A stretch of 47,022 bases of DNA from Geminicoccus sp. Lineage in GTDB: Bacteria; Pseudomonadota; Alphaproteobacteria; UBA7985. Numbering within the stretch: the first letter of the stretch is position 1; each line of letters begins with the position of its first letter. Made by a program: the position numbers and the translations under genes. The stretch spans positions 1 through 47,022 of the forward strand of contig PAHJ01000020.1 in the NCBI GenBank assembly GCA_002705565.1, in the 5' to 3' direction. Of the stretch, positions 8,961 to 17,608 are shown piece by piece. Under the pieces are notes generated by a model. It did not search any database. It was not told where the DNA came from and saw only the letters and a program-made list of their open reading frames with translations.

Positions 8961-9932
8961 ATGATGAACTCGATCATTGAGGCCATGCTCCGGTATAACC
9001 GGACGGTTCTCACCCTGCTGATCGCGCTGTTTGGTGCAGGTGTATACAGCTGGATTATTTTGCCCAAAGAAGCCTTTCCCAATGTGACCTTTCCGTCGAT
9101 TTATGTCTCAGTCTATCAGAACGGCATTTCACCCGAAGACGCGGAAGACAAGCTGATCAAGCCGCTGGAAGGCGAGCTTTCCGGGGTGGATGGTCTCAAA
9201 ACCATGACCTCGACCGCATCACAGGGCTACGCCAACGTCGTGCTCGAGTTCGAAGCGGGGTTTGATGAGGAAAAGGCGGAGGACGACATCCGTCTTGCCG
9301 TCGATCGCGCTAAGCCAGACCTACCCGAAGATGCCAACGAGCCAGTCGTTACCCCGATCAACCTCTCCGAGCAGCCTATTCTCGTCTATGGCCTGACGGG
9401 CCCCGTGCCGGAAAAAACGCTGGTCGATTTTGCCAAAGACCTGAAAACCGCGATCGAGGTTTTGCCCGGCGTTCTGGAGGTGACCCTCGGCGGTGATCGA
9501 GAGCGGGTGATCGAAGTGGTCATGCGGCCGACAACCTTCGAGAGCTATAATCTGAACATCAATCAGGTCGCTTCAGCGATCACCAACGCCAACCAGCTGG
9601 TTGTCACCGGCACCACTGAGTCTTCCTCAGGTGCCTTCGATATTGAGTTGCCCGGTGAGTTGCAGGGCATAAGGTCGCTCGAAGATCTGCCGATTGTCGT
9701 CGATGGTAACTCCATCATTCGCTTTTCCGACATCGCAGAAATCCGCGACACCTTTCGCGACGCAAATAACTACGCTCGGGTGAACGGGCAGCCATCCGTA
9801 TCGATTTCGGTGTCCAAGCGCACCGGTACCAATACGCTGGATGTGACCGCCCGTATCAAAGCCGTGATTGACGAAGCCACAACCGGCACGGATATCACTG
9901 CCACAGCCGATACCGGTAAGGAGACGAGCTGA
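8961..9932 (+). CDS. RND efflux permease, N-terminal part (TM1 and first periplasmic domain)
   Basis: The 323 residues match the first third of an AcrB-type pump: TM1 (TVLTLLIALFGAGVYSWII), the PKEAFPNV motif and the porter subdomains up to the end of PN2 (SISVSKRTGTN). The reading frame then stops at TGA 9930-9932. The pump continues in another frame from the ATG at 9932, overlapping the stop by one base (TGATG). A good ribosome site, TAAGGAG at 9916-9922, lies inside the end of this gene, nine bases before that ATG. GGAGAAGAG precedes its own start. It may be a genuine two-cistron pump, a gene broken by a frameshift, or a sequence error. Confidence 0.85.
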   Translation: MMNSIIEAMLRYNRTVLTLLIALFGAGVYSWIILPKEAFPNVTFPSIYVSVYQNGISPEDAEDKLIKPLEGELSGVDGLKTMTSTASQGYANVVLEFEAGFDEEKAEDDIRLAVDRAKPDLPEDANEPVVTPINLSEQPILVYGLTGPVPEKTLVDFAKDLKTAIEVLPGVLEVTLGGDRERVIEVVMRPTTFESYNLNINQVASAITNANQLVVTGTTESSSGAFDIELPGELQGIRSLEDLPIVVDGNSIIRFSDIAEIRDTFRDANNYARVNGQPSVSISVSKRTGTNTLDVTARIKAVIDEATTGTDITATADTGKETS

Positions 9933-12544
9933 TGGAAGCGCTTCAGGACCTCATCGTCGCAACCAATTCCTATGATGACTCGATTTTCGTGGCCACCATG
10001 CTCGGTGACCTGATCAACAACGTTGCCTTTGCCGTGTTGCTGGTGATGATTGTGGTCGTCGCCATTCTCGGGCTGCGCTCTGCGCTGCTGGTCGCCATTT
10101 CGATCCCCGGCTCCTACATGATTGGCTTTATTGCGCTCAACATGATGGGGCTGAGTGCCAATATTGTGGTGCTGTTCTCGCTGATCCTGGCGTCCGGCAT
10201 GCTGGTGGACGGTGCGGTTGTCGTGACCGAATACGCGGACCGAAGGCTTTCCGAAGGTGCCACCATGAAACAGGCCTACGGTGATGCTGCCAAGCGCATG
10301 TCCTGGCCGATCATCGCGTCGACGGCCACAACGCTGATCGTGTTTGCGCCGCTGCTGTTCTTCCCCGGCTTTACCGGGCAATTCATGAAGTACCTGCCGA
10401 TCACCTTGTTGGTGACGCTGTCCGGTTCCTTGCTGATGGCGCTGTTCTTTGTGCCGACCATGGGCGCCAACTTCCGTCCCTTTTTCTCTGTGATCATCCT
10501 GTTGCTCGCTGTGAGCACTGGGGTTTCCGTCGCCATGCTGGGCGTGAATGGGACGCTGGGTACGGCGTTGGGCCAGTTGGGCCTGGCGATACCAGAAAGT
10601 GCCGGCGCACCTGTTGGGATGGCCTTGGCATTGCTGACGGTGCTGTTGATTTACTTCGTGGTCCGGCCGTTGGTGTTCGTGCTGATCGGTGATCCCAAGC
10701 AGACGCGCACGGTCGAAGAGGCTTCTGATCCCCGCAACGCGCGAGGGCTCGCAGGCCTTTACGTGGCGGTGATTGGCCAATTGCTCAAGGCGCCGCTCAT
10801 GGTCGTCGGGCTGGGCTTGCTGGTGCTGGTCTTCTCTTTCGTGTTCTACGGATCCCGGAATATTCCCACTGAGTTTTTCCCGGAAACCGAGCCGGACAGT
10901 GCCAATATCTACATCAAGGCGCGCGGTAACCTATCGATCAATGAGAAGGACACTTTGGTCCGCGAAGTCGAAAACGTTGTTTACGATCTGGCGCTCGCCA
11001 ATGGTGAGTTCTCAGCCATTTCGGCGCGCTCACAAAGCGGCGGGACAACCAACTCGGCCATCCCGGAATCCGAAGATACAATTGGGTCGATCCAACTGAC
11101 CTTCGTGGACTACTTCAACCGCAGCCGGCCAATCGCTGACGTGCTGCAGGAAGTCCGTGACAGAACGGACCATTTTGCCGGTGTTCAGGTTGAAATTCTG
11201 GCTGTCGCCGGCGGTCCGCCGTCCGGTAAGGCCGTCCAGCTGCGCCTGCGCGCCGAAGATGGCAGATTGCTACTGCAGGAGTTGGAGCGCGTCCGCGCCA
11301 TCATGCAAGCCAATGAAAATCTCGTCGATATCGAGGACGGTCTGCCCCTGCCGGGGACCAAGATTTCTGTTGATCTGAAAGAAGCCGATGCACAGCGCCT
11401 GGGCGTTACCGCCTTCCAGATTTCGCAGTACATCCAAATGACCAACGATGGCTATATCGTTGACAGCATCCGCCTGGATGGTTCCAACGATGAAACCGAT
11501 ATCGTCTTCCGCTTCCCCTCTGAGTTCCGCTCGATTGATCAACTGGACAAAATCCGGATCAACACGGAGCGCGGTACGGTGCCAATTGCCAATCTGGTTG
11601 ATTTCAACATCGACGAACGGACCAGCCTGATCACCCGCATCGACGAACGGCGGGCTTACACCATGTCTGCTAACATCGCCGAACCCAAGCCCGGTGAAAC
11701 CAAAGCAGCTGCGTCGACGGTGGTCGAAGAGTTGACGGTGGCTTTGCAGGAAGCGCAAATCGACCCGGATGTAAGCTGGAACTTCGTGGGCGATAATCAG
11801 GACCAGCAGGAGGCTTTCAGCTTCCTCGCCAGCGCTTTCGCCATAGCATTGGTCGGCATGTTCGCAATCCTGATCACCCAGTTTAACAGCTTCTACCGGG
11901 CCATGTTGATCCTGACGGCTGTGGCAATGTCGCTGCCGGGTGTGATGTTTGGCCTGATCATTACTAACTCAGGCTTTGGCGTGTTTACTTTCATTGGAGT
12001 GGTATCGCTGGCCGGGGTCGTGGTGAACAACAACATCGTTCTGGTGGATACATTCGCCAATCTGGAGCGGGAAAAGAAGCCGCGCAGTATCGAAGAATAC
12101 AAGCGCCTGATCATGCTCACCGGCGCTCAGCGCCTGCGGCCGATTCTGATCACCACGATTACCACTATTCTGGGCTTGTTGCCTCTGGCGGTGGGAGTCG
12201 GGGTAGACTTCCAGAACTTCGTGATCACGGGAGTGGATCTGACCCCTCTGACCGGGTTGCCGCTGGTCGGTGATTTCATCGCCGAGCTGAACGCGAAAGA
12301 CGGTGTCGTCAGCCAGGCTTCGTCGTCGTCGCAATGGTGGAAGGGCATGAGCCAGGCAATCGCCTTTGGCCTGCTGTTCTCGACCGTTGTGTCGCTGTTC
12401 TTCACGCCATCGATGCTGATGATTCAATCCCGCTTGGAAGTGCGCAAAGTTGCAGGTAGACCTTCGAGCCGAGCGCGGCTTGAACGTCAGGCGGCGAAAG
12501 CACGGGCGAAGGGCACCGTCGGCGGTGTGATCGCCTCATCCTGA
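9932..12544 (+). CDS. RND efflux permease, C-terminal part (TM2 onwards)
   Basis: The 870 residues continue the pump of the preceding cistron. A short periplasmic linker leads straight into TM2 (NNVAFAVLLVMIVVVAILGLRSALL), then TM3-TM6 with the acidic residue in GMLVDGAVVV expected for proton relay. The second periplasmic domain (about 300-600) and TM8-TM12 with the VSLAGVVVNNNIVLVDTF motif follow. Between TM6 and TM7 there is an additional stretch with two hydrophobic segments (about 190-210 and 230-252) that AcrB lacks. As a separate protein it would need its N-terminus exported without a signal peptide. It is translationally coupled to the N-terminal part by TGATG and an internal Shine-Dalgarno sequence. 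Confidence 0.87.
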   Translation: MEALQDLIVATNSYDDSIFVATMLGDLINNVAFAVLLVMIVVVAILGLRSALLVAISIPGSYMIGFIALNMMGLSANIVVLFSLILASGMLVDGAVVVTEYADRRLSEGATMKQAYGDAAKRMSWPIIASTATTLIVFAPLLFFPGFTGQFMKYLPITLLVTLSGSLLMALFFVPTMGANFRPFFSVIILLLAVSTGVSVAMLGVNGTLGTALGQLGLAIPESAGAPVGMALALLTVLLIYFVVRPLVFVLIGDPKQTRTVEEASDPRNARGLAGLYVAVIGQLLKAPLMVVGLGLLVLVFSFVFYGSRNIPTEFFPETEPDSANIYIKARGNLSINEKDTLVREVENVVYDLALANGEFSAISARSQSGGTTNSAIPESEDTIGSIQLTFVDYFNRSRPIADVLQEVRDRTDHFAGVQVEILAVAGGPPSGKAVQLRLRAEDGRLLLQELERVRAIMQANENLVDIEDGLPLPGTKISVDLKEADAQRLGVTAFQISQYIQMTNDGYIVDSIRLDGSNDETDIVFRFPSEFRSIDQLDKIRINTERGTVPIANLVDFNIDERTSLITRIDERRAYTMSANIAEPKPGETKAAASTVVEELTVALQEAQIDPDVSWNFVGDNQDQQEAFSFLASAFAIALVGMFAILITQFNSFYRAMLILTAVAMSLPGVMFGLIITNSGFGVFTFIGVVSLAGVVVNNNIVLVDTFANLEREKKPRSIEEYKRLIMLTGAQRLRPILITTITTILGLLPLAVGVGVDFQNFVITGVDLTPLTGLPLVGDFIAELNAKDGVVSQASSSSQWWKGMSQAIAFGLLFSTVVSLFFTPSMLMIQSRLEVRKVAGRPSSRARLERQAAKARAKGTVGGVIASS

Positions 12545-12558
12545 GCAAGGGCCAGAAC

Positions 12559-13167
12559 ATGATCATCAAAGATGCCTTTACCAAGCTGCAGGCGGACTTG
12601 CCTGCAGCCGAGCGGATCCAGCGCGTGTGCGTTTACGGCGGGGCCTCTGAGGGCAGTTGGGAGGGCTACGTCGACGCAGCCCGGCGACTGGGCGAGGTGA
12701 TCGGTCTCGCGGGGCTTGATGTCGTCTACGGCGGCGGTCGCACGGGCATGATGGGCGCCATGGCGGATGGCGCTCTGGCCAAAGATGCGCACGTCATCGG
12801 CGTCATTCCCGACTTTCTGGACCAGGTCGAAGTTGGCCACCGCGACGTGACCGACCTGCGCCTTGTCCCCGACATGCACACGCGCAAGCGCATGATGTTC
12901 GACCTGGCGCAGGCCATCGTCGCCATGCCCGGTGGCTTTGGCACCATGGAAGAGATCTTTGAGGTTATCACTTGGAAGCAACTGGGCCGTCACAACAAGC
13001 CAATCATTTTTCTTGATACCGAACAGGGGTTTTGGCAACCGCTGATGACCCTGATAGACCACCTTGAGGAACAGGGTTTTTTGCACTCGCGGCTGAAGAA
13101 CCTATACGTTTCGATTCGCGACCCCGAGGACTTGCCAAAGGCCTTCGAAAGCCAGCTCGCAGGCTAA
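12559..13167 (+). CDS. LOG-family (TIGR00730) nucleotide 5'-monophosphate phosphoribohydrolase-like protein
   Basis: This is a Rossmann-fold protein of the LOG/YgdH family, whose members cleave the ribosyl bond of nucleoside monophosphates, including cytokinin nucleotides. The substrate here is unknown. The signature PGGFGTMEE is at about residues 124-132 and the glycine-rich VYGGGRTGMMG at about 56-66. The arginine of the RKRMM stretch is also conserved. The 202 residues are normal for the group. It begins 14 bases after the permease stop with AAGGG in front, so it is probably read on the efflux transcript; no functional link between the two is known. Confidence 0.88.
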   Translation: MIIKDAFTKLQADLPAAERIQRVCVYGGASEGSWEGYVDAARRLGEVIGLAGLDVVYGGGRTGMMGAMADGALAKDAHVIGVIPDFLDQVEVGHRDVTDLRLVPDMHTRKRMMFDLAQAIVAMPGGFGTMEEIFEVITWKQLGRHNKPIIFLDTEQGFWQPLMTLIDHLEEQGFLHSRLKNLYVSIRDPEDLPKAFESQLAG

Positions 13168-13366
13168 GGTGCGTTGCTTCAAAGGCGACAGCGTATGGGT
13201 CACGTGCGACCCTGAGTGTCATCTAGCGGGTATGGTCGACCTGCGGATGTCATGCTAGCCAAACGCCAAATGAAATCGAACCTCCAGCGGCTCATTCCTG
13301 CGCTCAGACCGCGCAGGATCGGACTGCCGCATCGATCTGGTTCCGACCTTTGAGGAATGGCCAAGC

Positions 13367-14584
13367 ATGTCCAAAATTTCCGTAAAAAACCCCGTCGTGG
13401 AACTCGACGGCGATGAAATGACCCGTATCATCTGGTCCTTCATCAAGGAGCGGTTGATCCTGCCTTACCTCGACGTCGATCTGCACTACTACGATCTGGG
13501 TATGGAAAAGCGCGACGAGACCGATGATCAGATCACAATCGACGCCGCCAACGCGATCAAGGAACACGGCGTGGGCGTTAAATGTGCCACCATCACGCCG
13601 GACGAAGCGCGGGTTGAAGAGTTCGACCTGAAAAAGATGTACCGCTCCCCCAACGGTACAATCCGCAACATCCTGGGCGGCACCGTATTCCGCCAGCCAA
13701 TTATCATGGACAACGTACCGCGCCTGGTTCCGGGCTGGACACAGCCGATTGTTATCGGGCGTCATGCCTTTGGCGATCAGTACCGGGCGACCGACATTCT
13801 CGTTCCTGGTGCGGGCCATCTGAAGATGGTTTTCGAGCCAGCGGACGGCGGTGAAGCGGTTGAATACCCAGTCTACGACTTCGAAGAAGCCGGGGTGGCC
13901 ATGGGCATGTATAACCTCGATGAGTCGATCATCGGTTTTGCGCGTGCCTGCATGAACTACGGCCTCAACCTGGGTTGGCCGGTGTACCTGTCTACCAAGA
14001 ACACCATTCTGAAGAAGTACGATGGCCGGTTCAAAGACCTGTTCCAGCATGTCTTCGAAACAGAGTTTGCCGATAAGTTCAAACAGGCCGGGATCAGCTA
14101 CGAGCACCGCTTGATCGACGACATGGTGGCCTCGGCGCTGAAATGGTCGGGCGGCTTTGTTTGGGCCTGTAAGAACTACGACGGCGACGTTCAGTCAGAC
14201 ACCGTGGCGCAGGGCTTTGGCTCGCTGGGGCTGATGACGTCCGTTCTGATGACCCCGGACGGCAATACGGTCGAAGCCGAAGCCGCGCACGGCACGGTAA
14301 CCCGGCACTACCGTCTGCATCAGCAGGGCAAGGAAACCTCCACCAATCCGATTGCATCGATCTACGCCTGGACCCGTGGTCTGTACTACCGTGGCCAGTT
14401 CGATCAGACCCCAGATGTCGTGAAGTTCGCTGAAGCGCTTGAGTCTGTCTGTGTCAGCACAGTGGAAAAGGGCTTTATGACTAAAGATCTGGCTCTGCTT
14501 GTTTCTCCGGATCAGGGATGGATGACCACTAACCAATTCCTCGATAAGCTCGATGAAGAACTTAAGCAGGTCATGGGCCTGTAA
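13367..14584 (+). CDS. icd: Isocitrate dehydrogenase (NADP+)
   Basis: The enzyme catalyses oxidative decarboxylation of isocitrate to 2-oxoglutarate in the TCA cycle, producing NADPH. The 405 residues and the opening motif [14 protein letters not shown] place it in the subfamily shared by eukaryotic NADP enzymes and most alphaproteobacteria, not the E. coli type. The substrate-binding segment [18 protein letters not shown] lies at about 86-103 and the metal-site Asp region [11 protein letters not shown] at about 249. The cofactor region [12 protein letters not shown] and the [12 protein letters not shown] motif follow. GAGGA lies about ten bases before the ATG. The gene appears to have its own promoter in the 199-base gap upstream. 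Confidence 0.97.
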   Translation: MSKISVKNPVVELDGDEMTRIIWSFIKERLILPYLDVDLHYYDLGMEKRDETDDQITIDAANAIKEHGVGVKCATITPDEARVEEFDLKKMYRSPNGTIRNILGGTVFRQPIIMDNVPRLVPGWTQPIVIGRHAFGDQYRATDILVPGAGHLKMVFEPADGGEAVEYPVYDFEEAGVAMGMYNLDESIIGFARACMNYGLNLGWPVYLSTKNTILKKYDGRFKDLFQHVFETEFADKFKQAGISYEHRLIDDMVASALKWSGGFVWACKNYDGDVQSDTVAQGFGSLGLMTSVLMTPDGNTVEAEAAHGTVTRHYRLHQQGKETSTNPIASIYAWTRGLYYRGQFDQTPDVVKFAEALESVCVSTVEKGFMTKDLALLVSPDQGWMTTNQFLDKLDEELKQVMGL

Positions 14585-14624
14585 GCGTCCCTGTTCTGTA
14601 AGGCATGATAGAGGACCGTTTCGC

Positions 14625-15326
14625 ATGCGCTATCTAGTGACCATTCTCGCGGCAATCGCTTTGCTGGCTCTGGCGCTGGTATCGGGCTGTGGCCTGATTT
14701 CCGGCCTGGGTGATGACTCAAGCTCATCAGACAGTGCTGCTGATATTTCAACAGACGCGTCCTTTGACGACACGTCTTTTCTGTCAAATGACAACAACGC
14801 CTTCCTGTCCGATACAGGTTCGGCGACAACCACGGAGGATTCCAACTTGGATCCGGAAAACACTCTCGAAATCCAGCTTAAGGACGGCACCGTCGTTATC
14901 GAGCTGCTCGCCGACGTCGCTCCGCTGCACGTTGCCCGCCTGAAAGAACTGACCCGCCAAGGCTTCTACAATGGCATCAAATTCCATCGGGTGATCGACG
15001 GCTTCATGGCTCAGACCGGCGACCCGCAGGGCAACGGGACAGGCGGTTCTAGCCTGCCGGATCTGCCTGCTGAGTTTTCTTCCGTGCCGTTTGAGCGCGG
15101 TACAGTTGGCATGGCGCGGTCTCAGAACCCGGATTCCGCCAACTCCCAGTTTTTCATCATGTTTGCCGAGGGCTCTTTCCTGAACGGCCAGTACACGGTC
15201 TTCGGCCAGGTCCGCTCGGGCATGGAGTTCGTCGACAACATCAAAAAGGGCGCGGGCCAGAACGGCACGTCCTTCTCCGGCGAACCGGACACCATGATTT
15301 CGGTCAAGGTTGCCGCTGACGGCTAA
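14625..15326 (+). CDS. Cyclophilin-type peptidyl-prolyl isomerase, lipoprotein
   Basis: This is a cell-envelope proline isomerase (foldase). From the ATG at 14625, which has AGAGGA nine bases ahead, there is a hydrophobic signal and a lipobox LVSGC, with Cys at about residue 22. A Ser/Asp/Thr-rich tether of about 50 residues follows, then a bacterial cyclophilin domain: FYNGIKFHRVIDGFMAQTGD, with the catalytic FHRV arginine, and NSQFFIMF. The 233 residues start 40 bases after icd. A strong terminator at 15358-15396 ends the unit. A second cyclophilin gene follows directly and is clearly related, so the pair probably arose by tandem duplication. Its anchored location is inferred from the lipobox. 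Confidence 0.93.
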   Translation: MRYLVTILAAIALLALALVSGCGLISGLGDDSSSSDSAADISTDASFDDTSFLSNDNNAFLSDTGSATTTEDSNLDPENTLEIQLKDGTVVIELLADVAPLHVARLKELTRQGFYNGIKFHRVIDGFMAQTGDPQGNGTGGSSLPDLPAEFSSVPFERGTVGMARSQNPDSANSQFFIMFAEGSFLNGQYTVFGQVRSGMEFVDNIKKGAGQNGTSFSGEPDTMISVKVAADG

Positions 15327-15357
15327 GCCGCAGTCACGGACCTTTCCGATCAAAAAT

Positions 15358-15396
15358 AAAGCCGCGAGACACTTTTCGATTCTCGCGGCTTTTTTA
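15358..15396 (+). terminator. Intrinsic terminator after the first cyclophilin gene
   Basis: AAAGCCGCGAGA at 15358-15369 pairs perfectly with TCTCGCGGCTTT at 15381-15392 across an 11-base loop, and the second arm runs into a T tract at 15390-15395. This is a strong rho-independent terminator for the plus strand. Confidence 0.92.
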
Positions 15397-15470
15397 TTGG
15401 GTGTAGACTCGAGCGCAGCCTACACTACGCACAACCACCGCCTTCGGTGCTTAACAGGAAAGAGTGATCC

Positions 15471-16475
15471 ATGGTTCTCCGACTTCTCGCGGCTTGCGCC
15501 GCCTCTCTCGCACTCTCAGCGGCAGCATCGGCACAAACGGCCTTGGTCGTGGTGGCTGAGGATGGTGATGGAACGTGCGAACAGCAGGTGCTCGATACCC
15601 TCGAAGCTGTCGGCTACGGCACACAAACGGCCCGTATTTCGCCCACGCCAGAGGGGATGGAGGTCGATTCCGCTTTGGTTGCCGCGATTGAAGCCGCGGA
15701 TGGTGAAATTTCTACGGTTCTGTCCCTGGGCATGGCGCCTGCGACCTACAGTGCACTTGGGGTTGCCGCTTACGGCAATATCGCCTGTGACGCTGTGTTC
15801 CTCGATGCAGGCGGCGAAGTGGTTTTGGCGCGGGCGCTCGAGCTGGGGCAGCCGATTGCGCTGCAGGCTGCGGTGATCCTCTACCCCGAGACCATGGCTG
15901 GATCGATCGCTGTGGCGCTGCTCTCCGGGCTGGAAAGCATCGCAAAGCCATCCATCGGTCAAATCGCGGATCAGGTCGTTGCTGCGGGCGGCAGCGCGGA
16001 CCAGACGATCATGATTGATACCAAATACGGCTATGTCGCCATCAACCTGCGGGCCGACCTCGCGCCAAAGCACACGATGCGACTGACTGAGCTGACGCGG
16101 GAAGGGTTCTATGATGGGATTGTGTTCCACCGGGTGATCGAAGGCTTCATGGCCCAGACGGGCGATCCGACCGGAACCGGGCGTGGCGGTTCGGAGTTGC
16201 CGGACGTTGAAGCCGAGTTTTCTGATCCAGAGGTCGCCAGTTTTGTTCGCGGCGCGGTTGGCATGGCACGTTCTCAAGACCCAAATTCCGCCAACTCTCA
16301 ATTCTTCATCATGTTCGACGACGGCCCTTTTCTTGATGGGCAGTACACCATCGTCGGTGAAGTGCTGGTTGGTATGGACGCCGTAGACCAAATCAAACGC
16401 GGCGCGCCGGGCTCGGGCACCGTGACCAATCCCGATCGCATGCGCCGCGTTTTCATGCTGGCGGATGAAATCTAG
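15471..16475 (+). CDS. Exported protein: unrecognised N-terminal domain fused to a cyclophilin isomerase
   Basis: This is a predicted periplasmic proline isomerase. A signal peptide (residues 1-22, ending ASAQ) is followed by about 145 residues I do not recognise: alternating beta-alpha-like segments, alanine-rich, with two cysteines (EDGDGTCEQQ and GNIACDAVF). The C-terminal 165 residues are a standard cyclophilin with FYDGIVFHRVIEGFMAQTGD and NSQFFIMF. The catalytic half is closely similar to the neighbouring lipoprotein cyclophilin, but the N-terminal part has no counterpart there. AGGAAAGAG lies before the ATG, and the gene has its own start region after the upstream terminator. Isomerase activity is likely; the function of the extra domain is unknown. 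Confidence 0.9.
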   Translation: MVLRLLAACAASLALSAAASAQTALVVVAEDGDGTCEQQVLDTLEAVGYGTQTARISPTPEGMEVDSALVAAIEAADGEISTVLSLGMAPATYSALGVAAYGNIACDAVFLDAGGEVVLARALELGQPIALQAAVILYPETMAGSIAVALLSGLESIAKPSIGQIADQVVAAGGSADQTIMIDTKYGYVAINLRADLAPKHTMRLTELTREGFYDGIVFHRVIEGFMAQTGDPTGTGRGGSELPDVEAEFSDPEVASFVRGAVGMARSQDPNSANSQFFIMFDDGPFLDGQYTIVGEVLVGMDAVDQIKRGAPGSGTVTNPDRMRRVFMLADEI

Positions 16476-16516
16476 ACCATAGCAGCAGCCAACCCTTCGC
16501 CCCTGCGAGCCGCGCC

Positions 16517-17536
16517 ATGAGGACCAGCGGCCGCAACCGCTGCTCTGCTGCGTCCTTGGTGCGACGCGCTGGACTGGGCGCCGTTGTTGGTCTGGTGGGT
16601 GTGTGGGCACCGCAAGCTGGGGGCCAGAGCACTGCGGCGACCCTGTTCGAGGATGGTCGCATGCTGCGCCCACTGGTGCAGGACGTGTTGGAAGGCTCAG
16701 CCCTGATCAGTCACTGCGACCCGGCTTCGGATGACCCCATGGGGCTTGTCTGTCACTTTGTGGGCGTAGGACAGAGCATGGATCTCGCCCTTGCACCCTT
16801 GCTGGACCGCGTCCAAGCACCCGACGCGGATCCCAAGGCTGAAATTCTCTCATTTGCCAATGCCGTCCTGATCGCGGGTGACCCCGACCGGGTTTATCCG
16901 CAACGGACCAACCTGCGACCGCTGGTGCGCGCGGCGGCGGACGTGGCTCGCGCTCGGGAGGAGGAACGCTTACCCGATGCCGCTCTGTTCCCCGTGCCGG
17001 GCTTCCCGGCTGCGGTTGCTTTCGCCGTACGGGATGACGCGACCGCCGTCCATCTGGTTTTGCGGGGGGATGACCCTGTGCTGGGGCTAACTGATTTCGA
17101 TGCCGTCAAGAGCCGCGCGCGGATCAATGCCCGGTGGGCGAGGACGGGTCAGGCCAAGTTGCGCTGCGGAAAAGACGACCCCGAACGTTACTGCCGGGTG
17201 GAAGTGGACGGGTTCTATGAGCCTTCAGTGGTCTTTGACCCGGGCTTCGGCGACTGGCTGGCCCTGCGGGTGGGTGAGCCCAGCCTGCTGGCAATTCCAT
17301 CGCGAGACGAGCTTTTGGTGGCGCGGCTCAGCGACCCAAATGCGCTTTTGGATCTCGAAAAACGCCTGAAACAGCGACGGCCTTACGCCATTACCCATGA
17401 AGTGGCTTACTGGGCTGGTGCCGGTCATGCACCGCTTGAGCCGGTGGAGCGGTGGGCGTTGCGCGGGGGTATGCTGCTGCCCATGCGCGTGACGGTGCAG
17501 TTGGTGAACGGCACCGTTATCAGCACAGGGTTCTAG
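16517..17536 (+). CDS. Hypothetical exported protein
   Basis: I do not recognise this 339-residue protein. It starts with a basic segment and a hydrophobic stretch (about 17-37, RRAGLGAVVGLVGVWAPQAGGQS) that reads as a signal peptide. The mature part contains four cysteines in two pairs (about HCDP with VCHF, then LRCGKDDPERYC), which could form disulfides in the periplasm. There is no lipobox and no further membrane segment. It lies 41 bases after the second cyclophilin gene on the same strand, so it may share its transcript and could be a client or partner, though this is speculation. No clear ribosome site precedes the ATG, so the start is provisional. Confidence 0.72.
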   Translation: MRTSGRNRCSAASLVRRAGLGAVVGLVGVWAPQAGGQSTAATLFEDGRMLRPLVQDVLEGSALISHCDPASDDPMGLVCHFVGVGQSMDLALAPLLDRVQAPDADPKAEILSFANAVLIAGDPDRVYPQRTNLRPLVRAAADVARAREEERLPDAALFPVPGFPAAVAFAVRDDATAVHLVLRGDDPVLGLTDFDAVKSRARINARWARTGQAKLRCGKDDPERYCRVEVDGFYEPSVVFDPGFGDWLALRVGEPSLLAIPSRDELLVARLSDPNALLDLEKRLKQRRPYAITHEVAYWAGAGHAPLEPVERWALRGGMLLPMRVTVQLVNGTVISTGF

Positions 17537-17608
17537 GGTGATCCTGCGATCCCGCCGAGCCTGCGCGTGAAGATCGGTCTGCGGGCGTGGCTTTGGGGGT
17601 TTCTTGGC

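Noticed and set aside
9770-10780. A 336-codon open frame antisense to the RND permease junction
   Set aside because: It is His/Gln/Arg-rich without domains, while the plus strand shows an unmistakable pump.
13270-13353. A 27-codon ORF just before icd, considered as a leader peptide
   Set aside because: It has no ribosome site, no run of a single amino acid and no attenuator hairpin after it.
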